Origin: an uncultured Thiodictyon sp.
Lineage (GTDB): Bacteria; Pseudomonadota; Gammaproteobacteria; Chromatiales; Chromatiaceae
Assembly: GCA_903837595.1 (NCBI GenBank)
Contig: CAILVI010000413.1
Location: 1 to 50,817 of the forward strand
DNA: 50,817 nucleotides
Reading direction: 5' to 3'
Shown: in pieces, positions 24,362 to 31,621 of the stretch
Numbering within the stretch: position 1 is the first letter of the stretch
Layout: every line of letters begins with the position of its first letter
Position numbers and translations under genes: made by a program
The notes under the pieces: model-generated
Databases searched by the model: none
What the model saw: the letters and a program-made list of their open reading frames with translations, nothing else
Told to the model about the DNA's origin: nothing

Positions 24362-26098
24362 TCAGTATTCAAATCCCCACTCGACCTGTCCGCCGAGCGG
24401 GTCCAGGACCACCCGTTTGGCCGCCCCCGCCGCGGCGGGCGCGGTGCCCAGGCAGATCCTGATCTCCGCGCGCGTGGCGAACCAGTGCTCCAACTCACCC
24501 GCCCCCGGGAGCGCGATACGCCGCTCGGCATGGGTCAGGAGTCCGAGCAGATCGAGTCGCGCGGCCTCATCCGGCTGCGTCGCCAGGGTTTCACGCAGCG
24601 GCTGTGGGCAGAGCAGAAAGAGTCCGGCCCCGGCCTGCTCCAAGGCGATGCGGGTGACCAGGCGCGCGGCCGGATCGGCCAGGGTGCCGGCGATGACGAG
24701 TGAGCGGTCCGGGTAGCGCGCCACCAGCCGCTCCAATACCTGCGCGGCGAGCTGCTGCACGCGCTCGTCCGCGGGGCAGTCCGCGACGGGTGGCGGCAGG
24801 CCCAGGATCAGCATCCGCACGACGCCGAGCCCCGAGCGGGCCAGCAGGGTGGGCACGCCACGTACGGCAAAGCGGTCCAGGTCCTTCATCGGCTCGCTCA
24901 AGTCGGGATAGGGGATCAGTTGGGGGTGGTGCCGGCGGGCGTTGTCCCGCACCGGGGCGTAGCTCCAGCCGTCCAGGTGACGGTCCGCGGCCCAGCGCAG
25001 GTGTTCGATCACCGCCAAGCGCTCCGCCTCCAAGGGGGCGAAGGTGAATGAATCCACCCGCTCTTCCTGGATCGCCCGGCAGTCCATCACCGCGAGCTTG
25101 GCCCACAGGTGGTCCGCCTGGTGCCGATTGGCGTCGCGATAGGATGCGCTGAGCCGCGACCAGGGGCGCCCGGCCGGCTCCCGCTCCGGGTCGCGTCCCT
25201 GGGCGGCGATACTGTCGGTATAGCTCTCATGGATAGTCCTGGCCAGCTCATCACCCAGACCATCGAACAGCACCGCAGGCCGGCAGGCCTCGTCCAGATA
25301 GGAAAAGGGGAAGGTTTGGCCGTCCCAGTCTGCCAGGGTGCCGGACGGGACCGCGTCTCCCACCTCCAGCAGGATCGGCGGGGAGACTCCCTGTGCCTGC
25401 GCCAGCCGCCGCACGGTGCGTGCTGCCGCGCTGGCCGCGGCAACCGGTGGGTCCGAGCACACCAGGACCAGCGACACGGGCGGCGCCTGGGCCAGCCCTG
25501 GCAGGTCCGGTCCAACCCATTGGATTTCAGCGACCTCGCCCGCGTGTGGGTAGGCCAGCGTGAAGTCGGTCTGTGCCTGCGCCTGCGCGGTCACGACGGT
25601 CACCCGCGGCCGCCACTCGCCGTAGGGAATCAGGCGCAGGGCCTGGGCCAGCAGCGCGCGTGCCGGGGGGGCGAAGCCGACCAGCAGCAGGTGGGGAACC
25701 TGACCGAATACCGGGTCCAGACCGCAGTGCAGGGGCCAGCGCGCGAGCAGCACCCGGGCGGCCCGGTCCTCGAGCGCAAAGGTCTCCAGGGTGATGGGGC
25801 CGTCCGGGTCGAGATCTGGCAGGGTCGGCGGCGGGTCCGCCTGGTGCATCAGGATGAGGCGCAGCGGCGCGACCCGTCCGCCGCGGGTGCTGAGCTGTCC
25901 GAGCAGGTTGGCGATCACTTCGGCCGGTTCCGGCGGATCGGCCAGGACCAGGGTCCGGCAGGCCTTGAGGTCGGAGAGGTCTGCCACGGGCCGCACCTGG
26001 ACGCGCCGGCCCAGTAGTGTCAGACCCGCGACGATCCGCCGCACCAAGGGCTCGGCCCCGGCGACCCAAATGGGCGGTTGACGCAACAGCCAGGTCAT
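24362..26098 (-). CDS. RyR-domain protein with Rossmann-like flanking domains
   Basis: 578-aa protein. Residues 1-250 contain two Rossmann-like segments (PPIWVAGAEPLVRRIVAGL; HLLLVGFAPPARALLAQAL), reminiscent of TrkA-N. Residues about 288-415 are a ryanodine-receptor RyR domain (IHESYTDSI, NRHQADHLWAKLAVMDC, LAVIEHLRWAADRHLDGWSY, MKDLDRFAVRGVP). Residues about 465-555 look like another nucleotide-binding fold (SLVIAGTLADPAARLVTRIAL). No membrane segment is seen, so it is not a channel itself. Bacterial RyR domains have been proposed, from comparative genomics, to sense nucleotide-derived ligands. Its start overlaps the OsmC stop by four bases. The role of the flanking domains is my inference. 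Confidence 0.82.
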   Translation of the reverse strand: MTWLLRQPPIWVAGAEPLVRRIVAGLTLLGRRVQVRPVADLSDLKACRTLVLADPPEPAEVIANLLGQLSTRGGRVAPLRLILMHQADPPPTLPDLDPDGPITLETFALEDRAARVLLARWPLHCGLDPVFGQVPHLLLVGFAPPARALLAQALRLIPYGEWRPRVTVVTAQAQAQTDFTLAYPHAGEVAEIQWVGPDLPGLAQAPPVSLVLVCSDPPVAAASAAARTVRRLAQAQGVSPPILLEVGDAVPSGTLADWDGQTFPFSYLDEACRPAVLFDGLGDELARTIHESYTDSIAAQGRDPEREPAGRPWSRLSASYRDANRHQADHLWAKLAVMDCRAIQEERVDSFTFAPLEAERLAVIEHLRWAADRHLDGWSYAPVRDNARRHHPQLIPYPDLSEPMKDLDRFAVRGVPTLLARSGLGVVRMLILGLPPPVADCPADERVQQLAAQVLERLVARYPDRSLVIAGTLADPAARLVTRIALEQAGAGLFLLCPQPLRETLATQPDEAARLDLLGLLTHAERRIALPGAGELEHWFATRAEIRICLGTAPAAAGAAKRVVLDPLGGQVEWGFEY

Positions 26099-26556
26099 GC
26101 CGACTGGTGCAGGACCTCGCCGGACTGGTCCAGGATGGTGACCAGCATCGGGATGCCCTGGCGGATGCTCGCCGAAACCACACAGAAGTCCTCGAACAGG
26201 TCCTTGCAGCGCGCGAAGCGGGGGGCCTCCTTGACCACGTCGGCGACGATCAACCTGACCTCGATCCGGTTGACTCGCAGGCGCTTCTTGTCGTTGCGCG
26301 CCACGCCGCAGCTGGCCTCCGCCCGCAGACAGTTGGCCGGGGGCTCGTCTTTGAACACGCAGAACAATAGGCTGGCCGCGAGGCAGTTGGCCGCCGCCGC
26401 CGCCAGCATCCGCGAGGCGTTGGGTCCGGCCTGTTCGCCTAAGGGCGGGCCCTCATCCATGAGCAGGTCAGGGGCGCGCTTCCAGTCGAACTTGGCGGTG
26501 ATCTGGAAGCCTTCCTGCTGCTCCAGGTGGATGGTAAAGAGGCCTTCTTCGGACAT
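26095..26556 (-). CDS. OsmC family protein
   Basis: 153-aa protein with the OsmC fold: FTIHLEQQEGFQITAKFDW, the helix PNASRMLAAAAANCLAASLLFCVFK carrying the first conserved cysteine, and a second conserved cysteine in EDFCVVSASIRQGIP. OsmC/Ohr proteins reduce hydroperoxides with a cysteine pair, and both cysteines are present. The ATG at 26556 is preceded by GAGGGGG at a suitable distance; the open frame upstream overlaps the next gene and is ignored. It overlaps the RyR gene by four bases and follows the cyclotransferase gene by 13. Substrate is unknown, and it could be a non-peroxidatic OsmC-like protein. Confidence 0.85.
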   Translation of the reverse strand: MSEEGLFTIHLEQQEGFQITAKFDWKRAPDLLMDEGPPLGEQAGPNASRMLAAAAANCLAASLLFCVFKDEPPANCLRAEASCGVARNDKKRLRVNRIEVRLIVADVVKEAPRFARCKDLFEDFCVVSASIRQGIPMLVTILDQSGEVLHQSA

Positions 26557-26569
26557 GCGAACATCCCCC

Positions 26570-27019
26570 TCACGCGGACGAATCATTGCACCACGTCGAC
26601 TGTCGACGTGGACGGTTCTTGGGGTCACGGGTGTGGCGCACCCCGGCGGCGCGGCAGGACTGCGGGTCGGCGACCAGGGCGCGCCAGTCGCCGCCCGGCA
26701 GCCGCGCCCGGTCCCCCCGATGGCCGCGGTAGAGATAGACCCAGGCGCTGCCGTAGGGGGTCGGCAACCGCCGGCGGGTATAGAGCCTGGGGTATTCCTC
26801 CAGCCGGTCCAGTTGTCTGAGGCCGCCCGTGTCGAGTCGAAACACCTCGCCCACGAGCGCCGTCGCGCCGGTCCGCACCGCTCCGGGGTAGGCGCCCAGC
26901 AGCACCAGGCTGAAGCAGGGCGCGGTCCGGTGGGGCCCCAGAAACTGTGCCCCGGCCAGCAACTCGTGATTGACCTCACCGCGCAGGAGGGTGCCATAGA
27001 CGAAAACCTGGTGCTGCAT
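26570..27019 (-). CDS. Gamma-glutamylcyclotransferase family protein
   Basis: 149-aa AIG2/GGCT-like protein. It begins MQHQVFVYGTLLRGEVNHELL with the substrate-binding YGTL loop and contains EVFRLDTGGLRQLDRLEEYP, whose acidic residues include the likely general base, plus the AWVYLY strand. Family members cyclise gamma-glutamyl amines, for example releasing 5-oxoproline from glutathione-derived peptides. After residue 115 a basic tail departs from the usual family end. It starts nine bases after the DJ-1 stop. Confidence 0.87.
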   Translation of the reverse strand: MQHQVFVYGTLLRGEVNHELLAGAQFLGPHRTAPCFSLVLLGAYPGAVRTGATALVGEVFRLDTGGLRQLDRLEEYPRLYTRRRLPTPYGSAWVYLYRGHRGDRARLPGGDWRALVADPQSCRAAGVRHTRDPKNRPRRQSTWCNDSSA

Positions 27020-27028
27020 CGACGCTGC

Positions 27029-27616
27029 TCACGCCTCGATGCGGCTGCCCAGCACCTGAAGGAACTTGCGGATCCACTCCGGGTGGGCGGGCCAGGCCGG
27101 GGCGGTGACCAGGTTGCCGTCGGTGTAGGCGTTGGAGGCGTTCTCGTTGACCTCGCACCAGTGGGCGCCGGCGCGTTCCACCTCCGGGCGTACGGCCGGG
27201 TAGGCGGTGCAGCGCTTGCCGTCCAGCACGCCGGCGGCGGCCAGGATCTGCTGGCCGTGACAGATGGAGGCGATCGGCTTATCACTGGCGGCAAACTGCC
27301 GCACGATCTCGATCACCCGCGGGTTGAGTCGCAGGTACTCGGGGGCGCGCCCGCCCGGGATGATCAGCGCGTCGTACGCGGCCGGGTCCACTAGGGCGAA
27401 GTCAGTGTTGATGGCGAACAGGTGCCCGGGCTTCTCGCTGTAGGTCTGGTCGCCCTCGAAGTCGTGGATGGCGGTGCGCACACAGTCCCCGGGGCCCTTG
27501 TCCGGACAGACGGTGTGGACGGTGTGTCCGACCATCTGCAACATCTGGAAGGGGACCATCGCCTCATAGTCCTCGACGAAGTCGCCGACCAGCATCAGGA
27601 TCGTTTTCGCTGTCAT
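27029..27616 (-). CDS. DJ-1/PfpI family protein
   Basis: 195-aa flavodoxin-like protein of the DJ-1/PfpI superfamily. The nucleophile elbow is C119-H120 in ASICHGQQI, with an acidic residue near the N-terminus (DFVEDYE), the usual catalytic arrangement. Members act as glyoxalase III-type enzymes, proposed deglycases, proteases or chaperones. Its place at the head of an operon ending in a fructosamine kinase favours a carbonyl/glycation role, which is inference. First gene of the seven-gene unit; it diverges from the S1-domain gene across 182 bases with a dyad and a TATACT box. Confidence 0.9.
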   Translation of the reverse strand: MTAKTILMLVGDFVEDYEAMVPFQMLQMVGHTVHTVCPDKGPGDCVRTAIHDFEGDQTYSEKPGHLFAINTDFALVDPAAYDALIIPGGRAPEYLRLNPRVIEIVRQFAASDKPIASICHGQQILAAAGVLDGKRCTAYPAVRPEVERAGAHWCEVNENASNAYTDGNLVTAPAWPAHPEWIRKFLQVLGSRIEA

Positions 27617-27710
27617 TGGGTGGCCCTGCCGGTGATGATGTCAGTGAGATGGCAGACTATAGCATCGGCGGCGCGAAGCGTCGGCGCCGCGTACGCAAGA
27701 GTCGATGCAG

Positions 27711-27733
27711 TTGTGCGGGTATACTGGGCACAA
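27711..27733. promoter_or_regulatory. Dyad around a -10-like box, DJ-1/S1 divergent region
   Basis: TTGTGC (27711-27716) and GCACAA (27728-27733) are perfect inverted arms spaced by 11 bases. The spacer contains TATACT (27720-27725), a good -10 hexamer for the S1-domain gene on the plus strand. A bound dimer would cover that promoter. The -35 region is weak. Confidence 0.4.
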
Positions 27734-27798
27734 CCGCACGACTTGCGGCACAGCCCGGGCCTCACCGCCCATCCCTGCCCATCGTCCAGAGCACAGTG

Positions 27799-29049
27799 AT
27801 GTCCAGTTCCGATAGTTTTGAAGACCTCTTGAAGCAGTTCAACCAGGCCAAGCCCGCGAAGCAGGCCGAGCCCAAGGTGGGCGAGAAGGTGCGCGGCACC
27901 GTCGTCGCCATCGGCGAAGACTGTGCATTCATTGACTTAGGCGGCAAGACCGAGGGGCGGATGGACTTGGCGGCCCTGCGCACACCCGAGGGTGAGCTCA
28001 AGGTCGCCGTGGGCGACGCGATCGAAGCGGCGGTGACCGGTAAAGATGCGGACGCCGGTTTTCTCCTGCTCGGCAGTCAGCATGGACATAAATACCACGG
28101 TCTGGAGGAGGTACGCCAGGCCTACCACCAAGGCCTGCCGGTGCATGGCCAGGTGACCGGGGCGGTCAAGGGCGGGGTGGAGGTGCTGATTGCGGGGATG
28201 CGCGGCTTTTGCCCGGGCTCCCAGATCGATATCCGCTTCGTTGAGGACCTGTCCGAGTTCGTGGGTCAACGGCTCGACTTCCGTATCACCAAGATCGAGG
28301 GCGGGCGCCGGCCCAATCTGGTGGTCTCGCGCCGCGCCATCCTCGAAGAGGAACAACGCCAGCGCGCCGCCGAGACCCGTGCCCAGATCAAGGAGGGTGC
28401 CACACTTCCCGGCATCGTCACCAGCATCAAGGATTACGGCGCCTTCGTGGACATCGGCGGTATCGAGGGCATGATCCATATCAGCGAACTCGCCTTCGGC
28501 CACATCAAGCACCCGAGCGAGCTCCTGACCGCGGGCCAGGCGGTGGAGGTGGCGATCCTGCGCATCGAACCGTCCAAGGACGGCAAGGGGCGGGACAAGA
28601 TCGCGCTGTCCATTCGCGCACTGTCCCGGGACCCTTGGGCGGATGCGGTGGAGAGCTTCCCGGCCGGCACGCGGGTCACCGGCACCGTGAGCCGCCTCCA
28701 GCCCTTCGGCGCCTTCGTGGAGTTGGCCCCCGGGGTGGACGGGCTCGTGCATATCAGCGAACTGGCCGCCGGGCGGCGGATCAACCATCCGAGTGAGGTC
28801 CTGAATATCGGGGACAGCGTGGAGGCGACGGTGCTGGGGGTCGACATGGAGCGGCGCCGGATCAGCCTGACCCTGGACGCCTCCAAACAGCCCTCCGACA
28901 TCCCGGATGTGCGCAACTACGCACCGCCCAAGCCGGTCTCCGCCAAGGGTGCCGGCACCGGCGCGGCCAAGACCGCCGAGCCGGCGTCTGAGAAGACCAT
29001 GGGCAGCTTCGGCGCCTTGTTGCAGGAGAGTCTGAATAAGCAGCGGTGA
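27799..29049 (+). CDS. Multi-S1-domain RNA-binding protein
   Basis: 416-aa protein with four S1-type OB-fold repeats, roughly residues 28-95, 110-190, 200-285 and 295-375. The last two are clearest: GIVTSIKDYGAFVDIGGIEGMIHISEL and GTVSRLQPFGAFVELAPGVDGLVHISEL. The N-terminus is short and helical; the C-terminus is a disordered Ala/Lys/Pro linker. It resembles ribosomal protein S1-like proteins but has four domains, against six in S1, and it stands apart from cmk/ihfB, so it is a paralogue. It probably binds RNA or ribosomes. The ATG at 27799 is the first in the S1 reading context. A DUF29 gene follows almost immediately. Confidence 0.9.
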   Translation: MSSSDSFEDLLKQFNQAKPAKQAEPKVGEKVRGTVVAIGEDCAFIDLGGKTEGRMDLAALRTPEGELKVAVGDAIEAAVTGKDADAGFLLLGSQHGHKYHGLEEVRQAYHQGLPVHGQVTGAVKGGVEVLIAGMRGFCPGSQIDIRFVEDLSEFVGQRLDFRITKIEGGRRPNLVVSRRAILEEEQRQRAAETRAQIKEGATLPGIVTSIKDYGAFVDIGGIEGMIHISELAFGHIKHPSELLTAGQAVEVAILRIEPSKDGKGRDKIALSIRALSRDPWADAVESFPAGTRVTGTVSRLQPFGAFVELAPGVDGLVHISELAAGRRINHPSEVLNIGDSVEATVLGVDMERRRISLTLDASKQPSDIPDVRNYAPPKPVSAKGAGTGAAKTAEPASEKTMGSFGALLQESLNKQR

Positions 29050-29051
29050 CC

Positions 29052-29489
29052 ATGCAGCAGTCTCTCTACGACCAAGATCTCTACGGCTGGGCTACGCAGA
29101 CGGCCCGGTTGGTGCGCGAGCGGCGGTTCTCCGAGATCGACGCCATCAATCTCGCCGAGGAATTGGAGTCCATGGGCAAGACTGAACTGCGGAGTCTGGA
29201 GAGTCGGCTGATGGTGCTCCTGGCGCACCTGCTCAAGTGGGAATACCAGCCGGAACAACGTTCCAAGAGTTGGCGGCGGACCCTGATCGAGCAACGCAAG
29301 CGGATCAGTCGGCTCTTGGACGACAGCCCCAGCCTGCGGCCAAAGCTTCCCGAACTCCTGGTGGACGCCTACGACAGCGCGCTGCGCTGGGCGGCGGATG
29401 AGACCGGCATGGATGAAGCCGATTTTCCGCCGACCTGCGGCTATTCGCTCCAGCAATTGTTTGATGCGGATTATTATCCAGACACTTAA
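29052..29489 (+). CDS. DUF29 family protein
   Basis: 145-aa complete DUF29 protein: LYDQDLYGWATQTARLVRERRFSEIDAINLAEELESMGK, then LLAHLLKWEYQPEQR and a C-terminal SLQQLFDADYYPDT. It is parallel in every block to the copy in the hox cluster (7433-7867). The ATG at 29052 starts two bases after the S1 stop. A GTG at 29046 overlaps that stop (GTGA) and would add two residues. Co-transcription with the S1-domain RNA-binding gene and a CDP-alcohol phosphotransferase gene is likely. No function is established for the family. Confidence 0.9.
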   Translation: MQQSLYDQDLYGWATQTARLVRERRFSEIDAINLAEELESMGKTELRSLESRLMVLLAHLLKWEYQPEQRSKSWRRTLIEQRKRISRLLDDSPSLRPKLPELLVDAYDSALRWAADETGMDEADFPPTCGYSLQQLFDADYYPDT

Positions 29490-29504
29490 GATCGATTGCT
29501 GAGT

Positions 29505-30206
29505 GTGACCCAGATCCCTCTCTTGCTCACCCTGCTGCGCGCGGGTCTCGCGCTGGGTGTCGTCCTGCTGGCGCTTTTTGCCCCAGTGCCGGTCGCCTTC
29601 GCCGCCTGTCTGGCCGTCGCTGCCGTGTCAGACTATTTCGATGGCGCGATTGCGCGGCACCTGAACATCGTCACGCCCCGGTTGCGGCGACTCGATTCAC
29701 TGGTGGACTTGCTGTTCCATCTGGCCGCACTGTTCGCGCTCTGGTGGCTGTACCCGCAGGTGATCGCCCGGCACGCAGGACTCATCGCTGTCCTGGCCGG
29801 GCTGGGAGTTGCTCGGTATGCTTTCGCCTATGCCAAATTCCGCCGCGAGGCGAGCTATCACCTGTGGTCGTCTAAGGTGTGGGGGTTCGCGCTGTTCCTC
29901 GCGTTCTATTCGCTGCTGGTCTTGCAGTCCGACGGGATTGGGATAATGCTGGTGCTCGCTCTGGGTATCCTGGCTGGCTTGGAAGACCTGGCGGTATCGG
30001 TGGTGCTGCGCGAGTGGCGCACCGATGTGCCGACGCTCTTCCATGCCTGGCGGTTAAGCCGTACGGCTGATGCACTGGCGTCAGCGAGGTTGGGGTGTAG
30101 TGCCCCAGCGGTCTCGGCCTGCGCTGCCGGCCAGGCGCTCCACAGCCCCGCGATGGCCGTCACTGCGGTCTCACCGCCGAGCGGCTGCAACTCGGGGCTG
30201 CCCTAG
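29505..30206 (+). CDS. CDP-alcohol phosphatidyltransferase family protein
   Basis: Integral membrane enzyme (233 aa, about five or six hydrophobic segments) transferring a phosphoalcohol from a CDP-alcohol. The family motif D-x2-DG-x2-AR-x8-G-x3-D-x3-D appears as DYFDGAIAR followed by LRRLDSLVD. All four aspartates are present, but the conserved glycine is leucine. The start is uncertain: GTG at 29505 gives the natural N-terminal helix (QIPLLLTLLRAGLA), while a TTG at 29496 is an alternative. The last 50 residues are low-complexity and probably not conserved. Third gene after S1 and DUF29. Substrates unknown. Confidence 0.8.
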   Translation: MTQIPLLLTLLRAGLALGVVLLALFAPVPVAFAACLAVAAVSDYFDGAIARHLNIVTPRLRRLDSLVDLLFHLAALFALWWLYPQVIARHAGLIAVLAGLGVARYAFAYAKFRREASYHLWSSKVWGFALFLAFYSLLVLQSDGIGIMLVLALGILAGLEDLAVSVVLREWRTDVPTLFHAWRLSRTADALASARLGCSAPAVSACAAGQALHSPAMAVTAVSPPSGCNSGLP

Positions 30207-30439
30207 GCCCCCTCCGCGAGGACCATCTGGGTCTCGTCGGTGGCGGCGAATGGATGACCAAGTCGACCGATCAGTTCGGCAAGCTCGCTGTGCGATGCGC
30301 CCAAGACGAAGAGGGCACGGGTCAGCAGAACGAGGGAATTGGATGAATCCGGGTCCAGTCGAAGATCAGGCGGCCCCGACACGCTTGCCTCTGCCAGCGG
30401 TGACCACGCACCTTGCACGCGCCGTGGCCCCGGTGATTA

Positions 30440-30713
30440 CATCGCCCGCCAGCGAGAAACGATGGACGAGCTGGACGAGGAAATCGATGAGTCCGTCGGT
30501 GATCTCGCCGCGGCGCTGCCAGTAAGACTCCGACAGTAGGGTTTAGCGCACCGCGAGGGCAGGGCGTCGCAGGTCGCGCACCGACTCCGTTGCCGCCCGG
30601 GCGCGGTAACGGGGCAACAGTTTCGGCGCGGTGTCCGTCCAGGCCCTGGCGGGCAGTTCCAAGGCCCGCAACAGGCTCAGCTTCGCGGCTTCATGCTCGA
30701 CGCTGGCCAGGCC
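30440..30713 (-). pseudogene. Tn3-family transposase fragment
   Basis: Translated on the minus strand, ELPARAWTDTAPKLLPRYR, RAATESVRDLRR, an in-frame TAA (30545-30543), and then TLLSESYWQRRGEITDGLI and DFLVQLVHRF follow the order seen in Tn3-type TnpA N-terminal halves (LP...YRxRA...LRRH...TLLAALCWLR..EITDTLVDLLIxxVHR). The stop codon and the loss of similarity on both sides show it is dead. Only about 90 codons of a roughly 1000-codon gene remain. Confidence 0.65.
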
Positions 30714-31221
30714 GATGCGGCCGGTATCGGATTTCAGGAGCCTGAAGGCCGCGCACGTCCGCTCCCCACCTCCTCCGTCCCATCGTCCGCCCCGTCGGCG
30801 GCGATTCGACCCCAAGCTTGTTTGCGAGATCGCTGTCTTATGGTCCGTGTCGACCCCCTTTGATACCGTTCCCGGCGATCGCACCGCGTTATCTCGGTCA
30901 AATCTGGAGTGGCTGCCTGAGCACATGGCGCTCGACAGCAAAACGGAAATCAGCGTACACTCAAAATCACGTTTGAAAAATCCTTTGGGCCACTTGCCAG
31001 GAGTTGCTCGGATGCAGAATCAGTGCCTCGCCGACCTGCATACACCCGGGTGCCCATCGCCCGGGTGGACTCCCGCGTTACTTTCCCCTGTCTTCGACCA
31101 ATCCCGCTGCAGCCCAAGCGTCGCAGCCAGGATCGGCTTAGTCCACAAGCAATTTCTTCGTCAAGTGCGGTGCGCGTCCGGCCATGACCGAGCCCGTTGT
31201 GCGCGCGCGGCGAATAGCACC

Positions 31222-31547
31222 TTAAGTCGCTAGTGCTGAACGATGGGCATGCTCCCGCGAGTTCGCGCTGGGTCTATGCGTCATCTCACGCCCGCTGTCC
31301 GGTGGGGGCTCAGAGGCTAACGCGATAATCGCGAACATCTGCTCCGGGGTGAAGGTCGGGGGTGCGCCGGATGGTGGGGCATTGGACAAGCATCTCAGCG
31401 CTACCCTCGGTGTTAGGCGTCCACCGACGACGCCACGTCTGCACCGTTCTGCGCCCGATCCCGAGTGCTGCGGTGGTCTCGCATACACCTCGCCCGTCCG
31501 CCTCGTTTATCCCAAGAGGCGCAAGCGGCGAGTCGGACGTGATCGAG
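31222..31547 (-). pseudogene. IS630-family transposase N-terminal remnant
   Basis: Two minus-strand frames overlap. One (to 31310) gives the helix-turn-helix VCETTAALGIGRRTVQTWRRRW; the other (ending at 31222) gives APPSGAPPTFTPEQMFAIIA and LASEPPPDSGREMTHR. In intact IS630-type transposases these blocks are consecutive in one frame, so a frameshift lies near 31390. Similarity then stops before the catalytic DDE domain. The remnant ends about 75 bases upstream of the sheath ATG. Confidence 0.75.
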
Positions 31548-31621
31548 GGGCTGGTACCCGCGCGCGTCAGCGGCTCACCGCATCGCCTCGACTTCGTCCA
31601 CCACCTGATACGGAGGCAACG

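Larger units (their letters stand above)
30207..31621. mobile_element. Graveyard of transposon remnants
   Basis: About 1.4 kb with no intact gene. It holds a broken Tn3-family transposase piece (30440-30713, minus) and a frameshifted IS630-family transposase piece (31222-31547, minus). Between them is sequence without a recognisable product, including an 8-bp hairpin CACCCGGG...CCCGGGTG (31043-31067). Short open frames such as 30203-30418 (minus) are unrecognised and may be chance. No terminal inverted repeats could be paired, so element ends are lost. It directly precedes the sheath gene. Confidence 0.65.

Noticed and set aside
30203-30418. Small minus-strand ORF (71 aa) next to the Tn3 remnant
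   Set aside because: No recognised family and no good ribosome site. It lies in decayed sequence, so I did not call it a gene.
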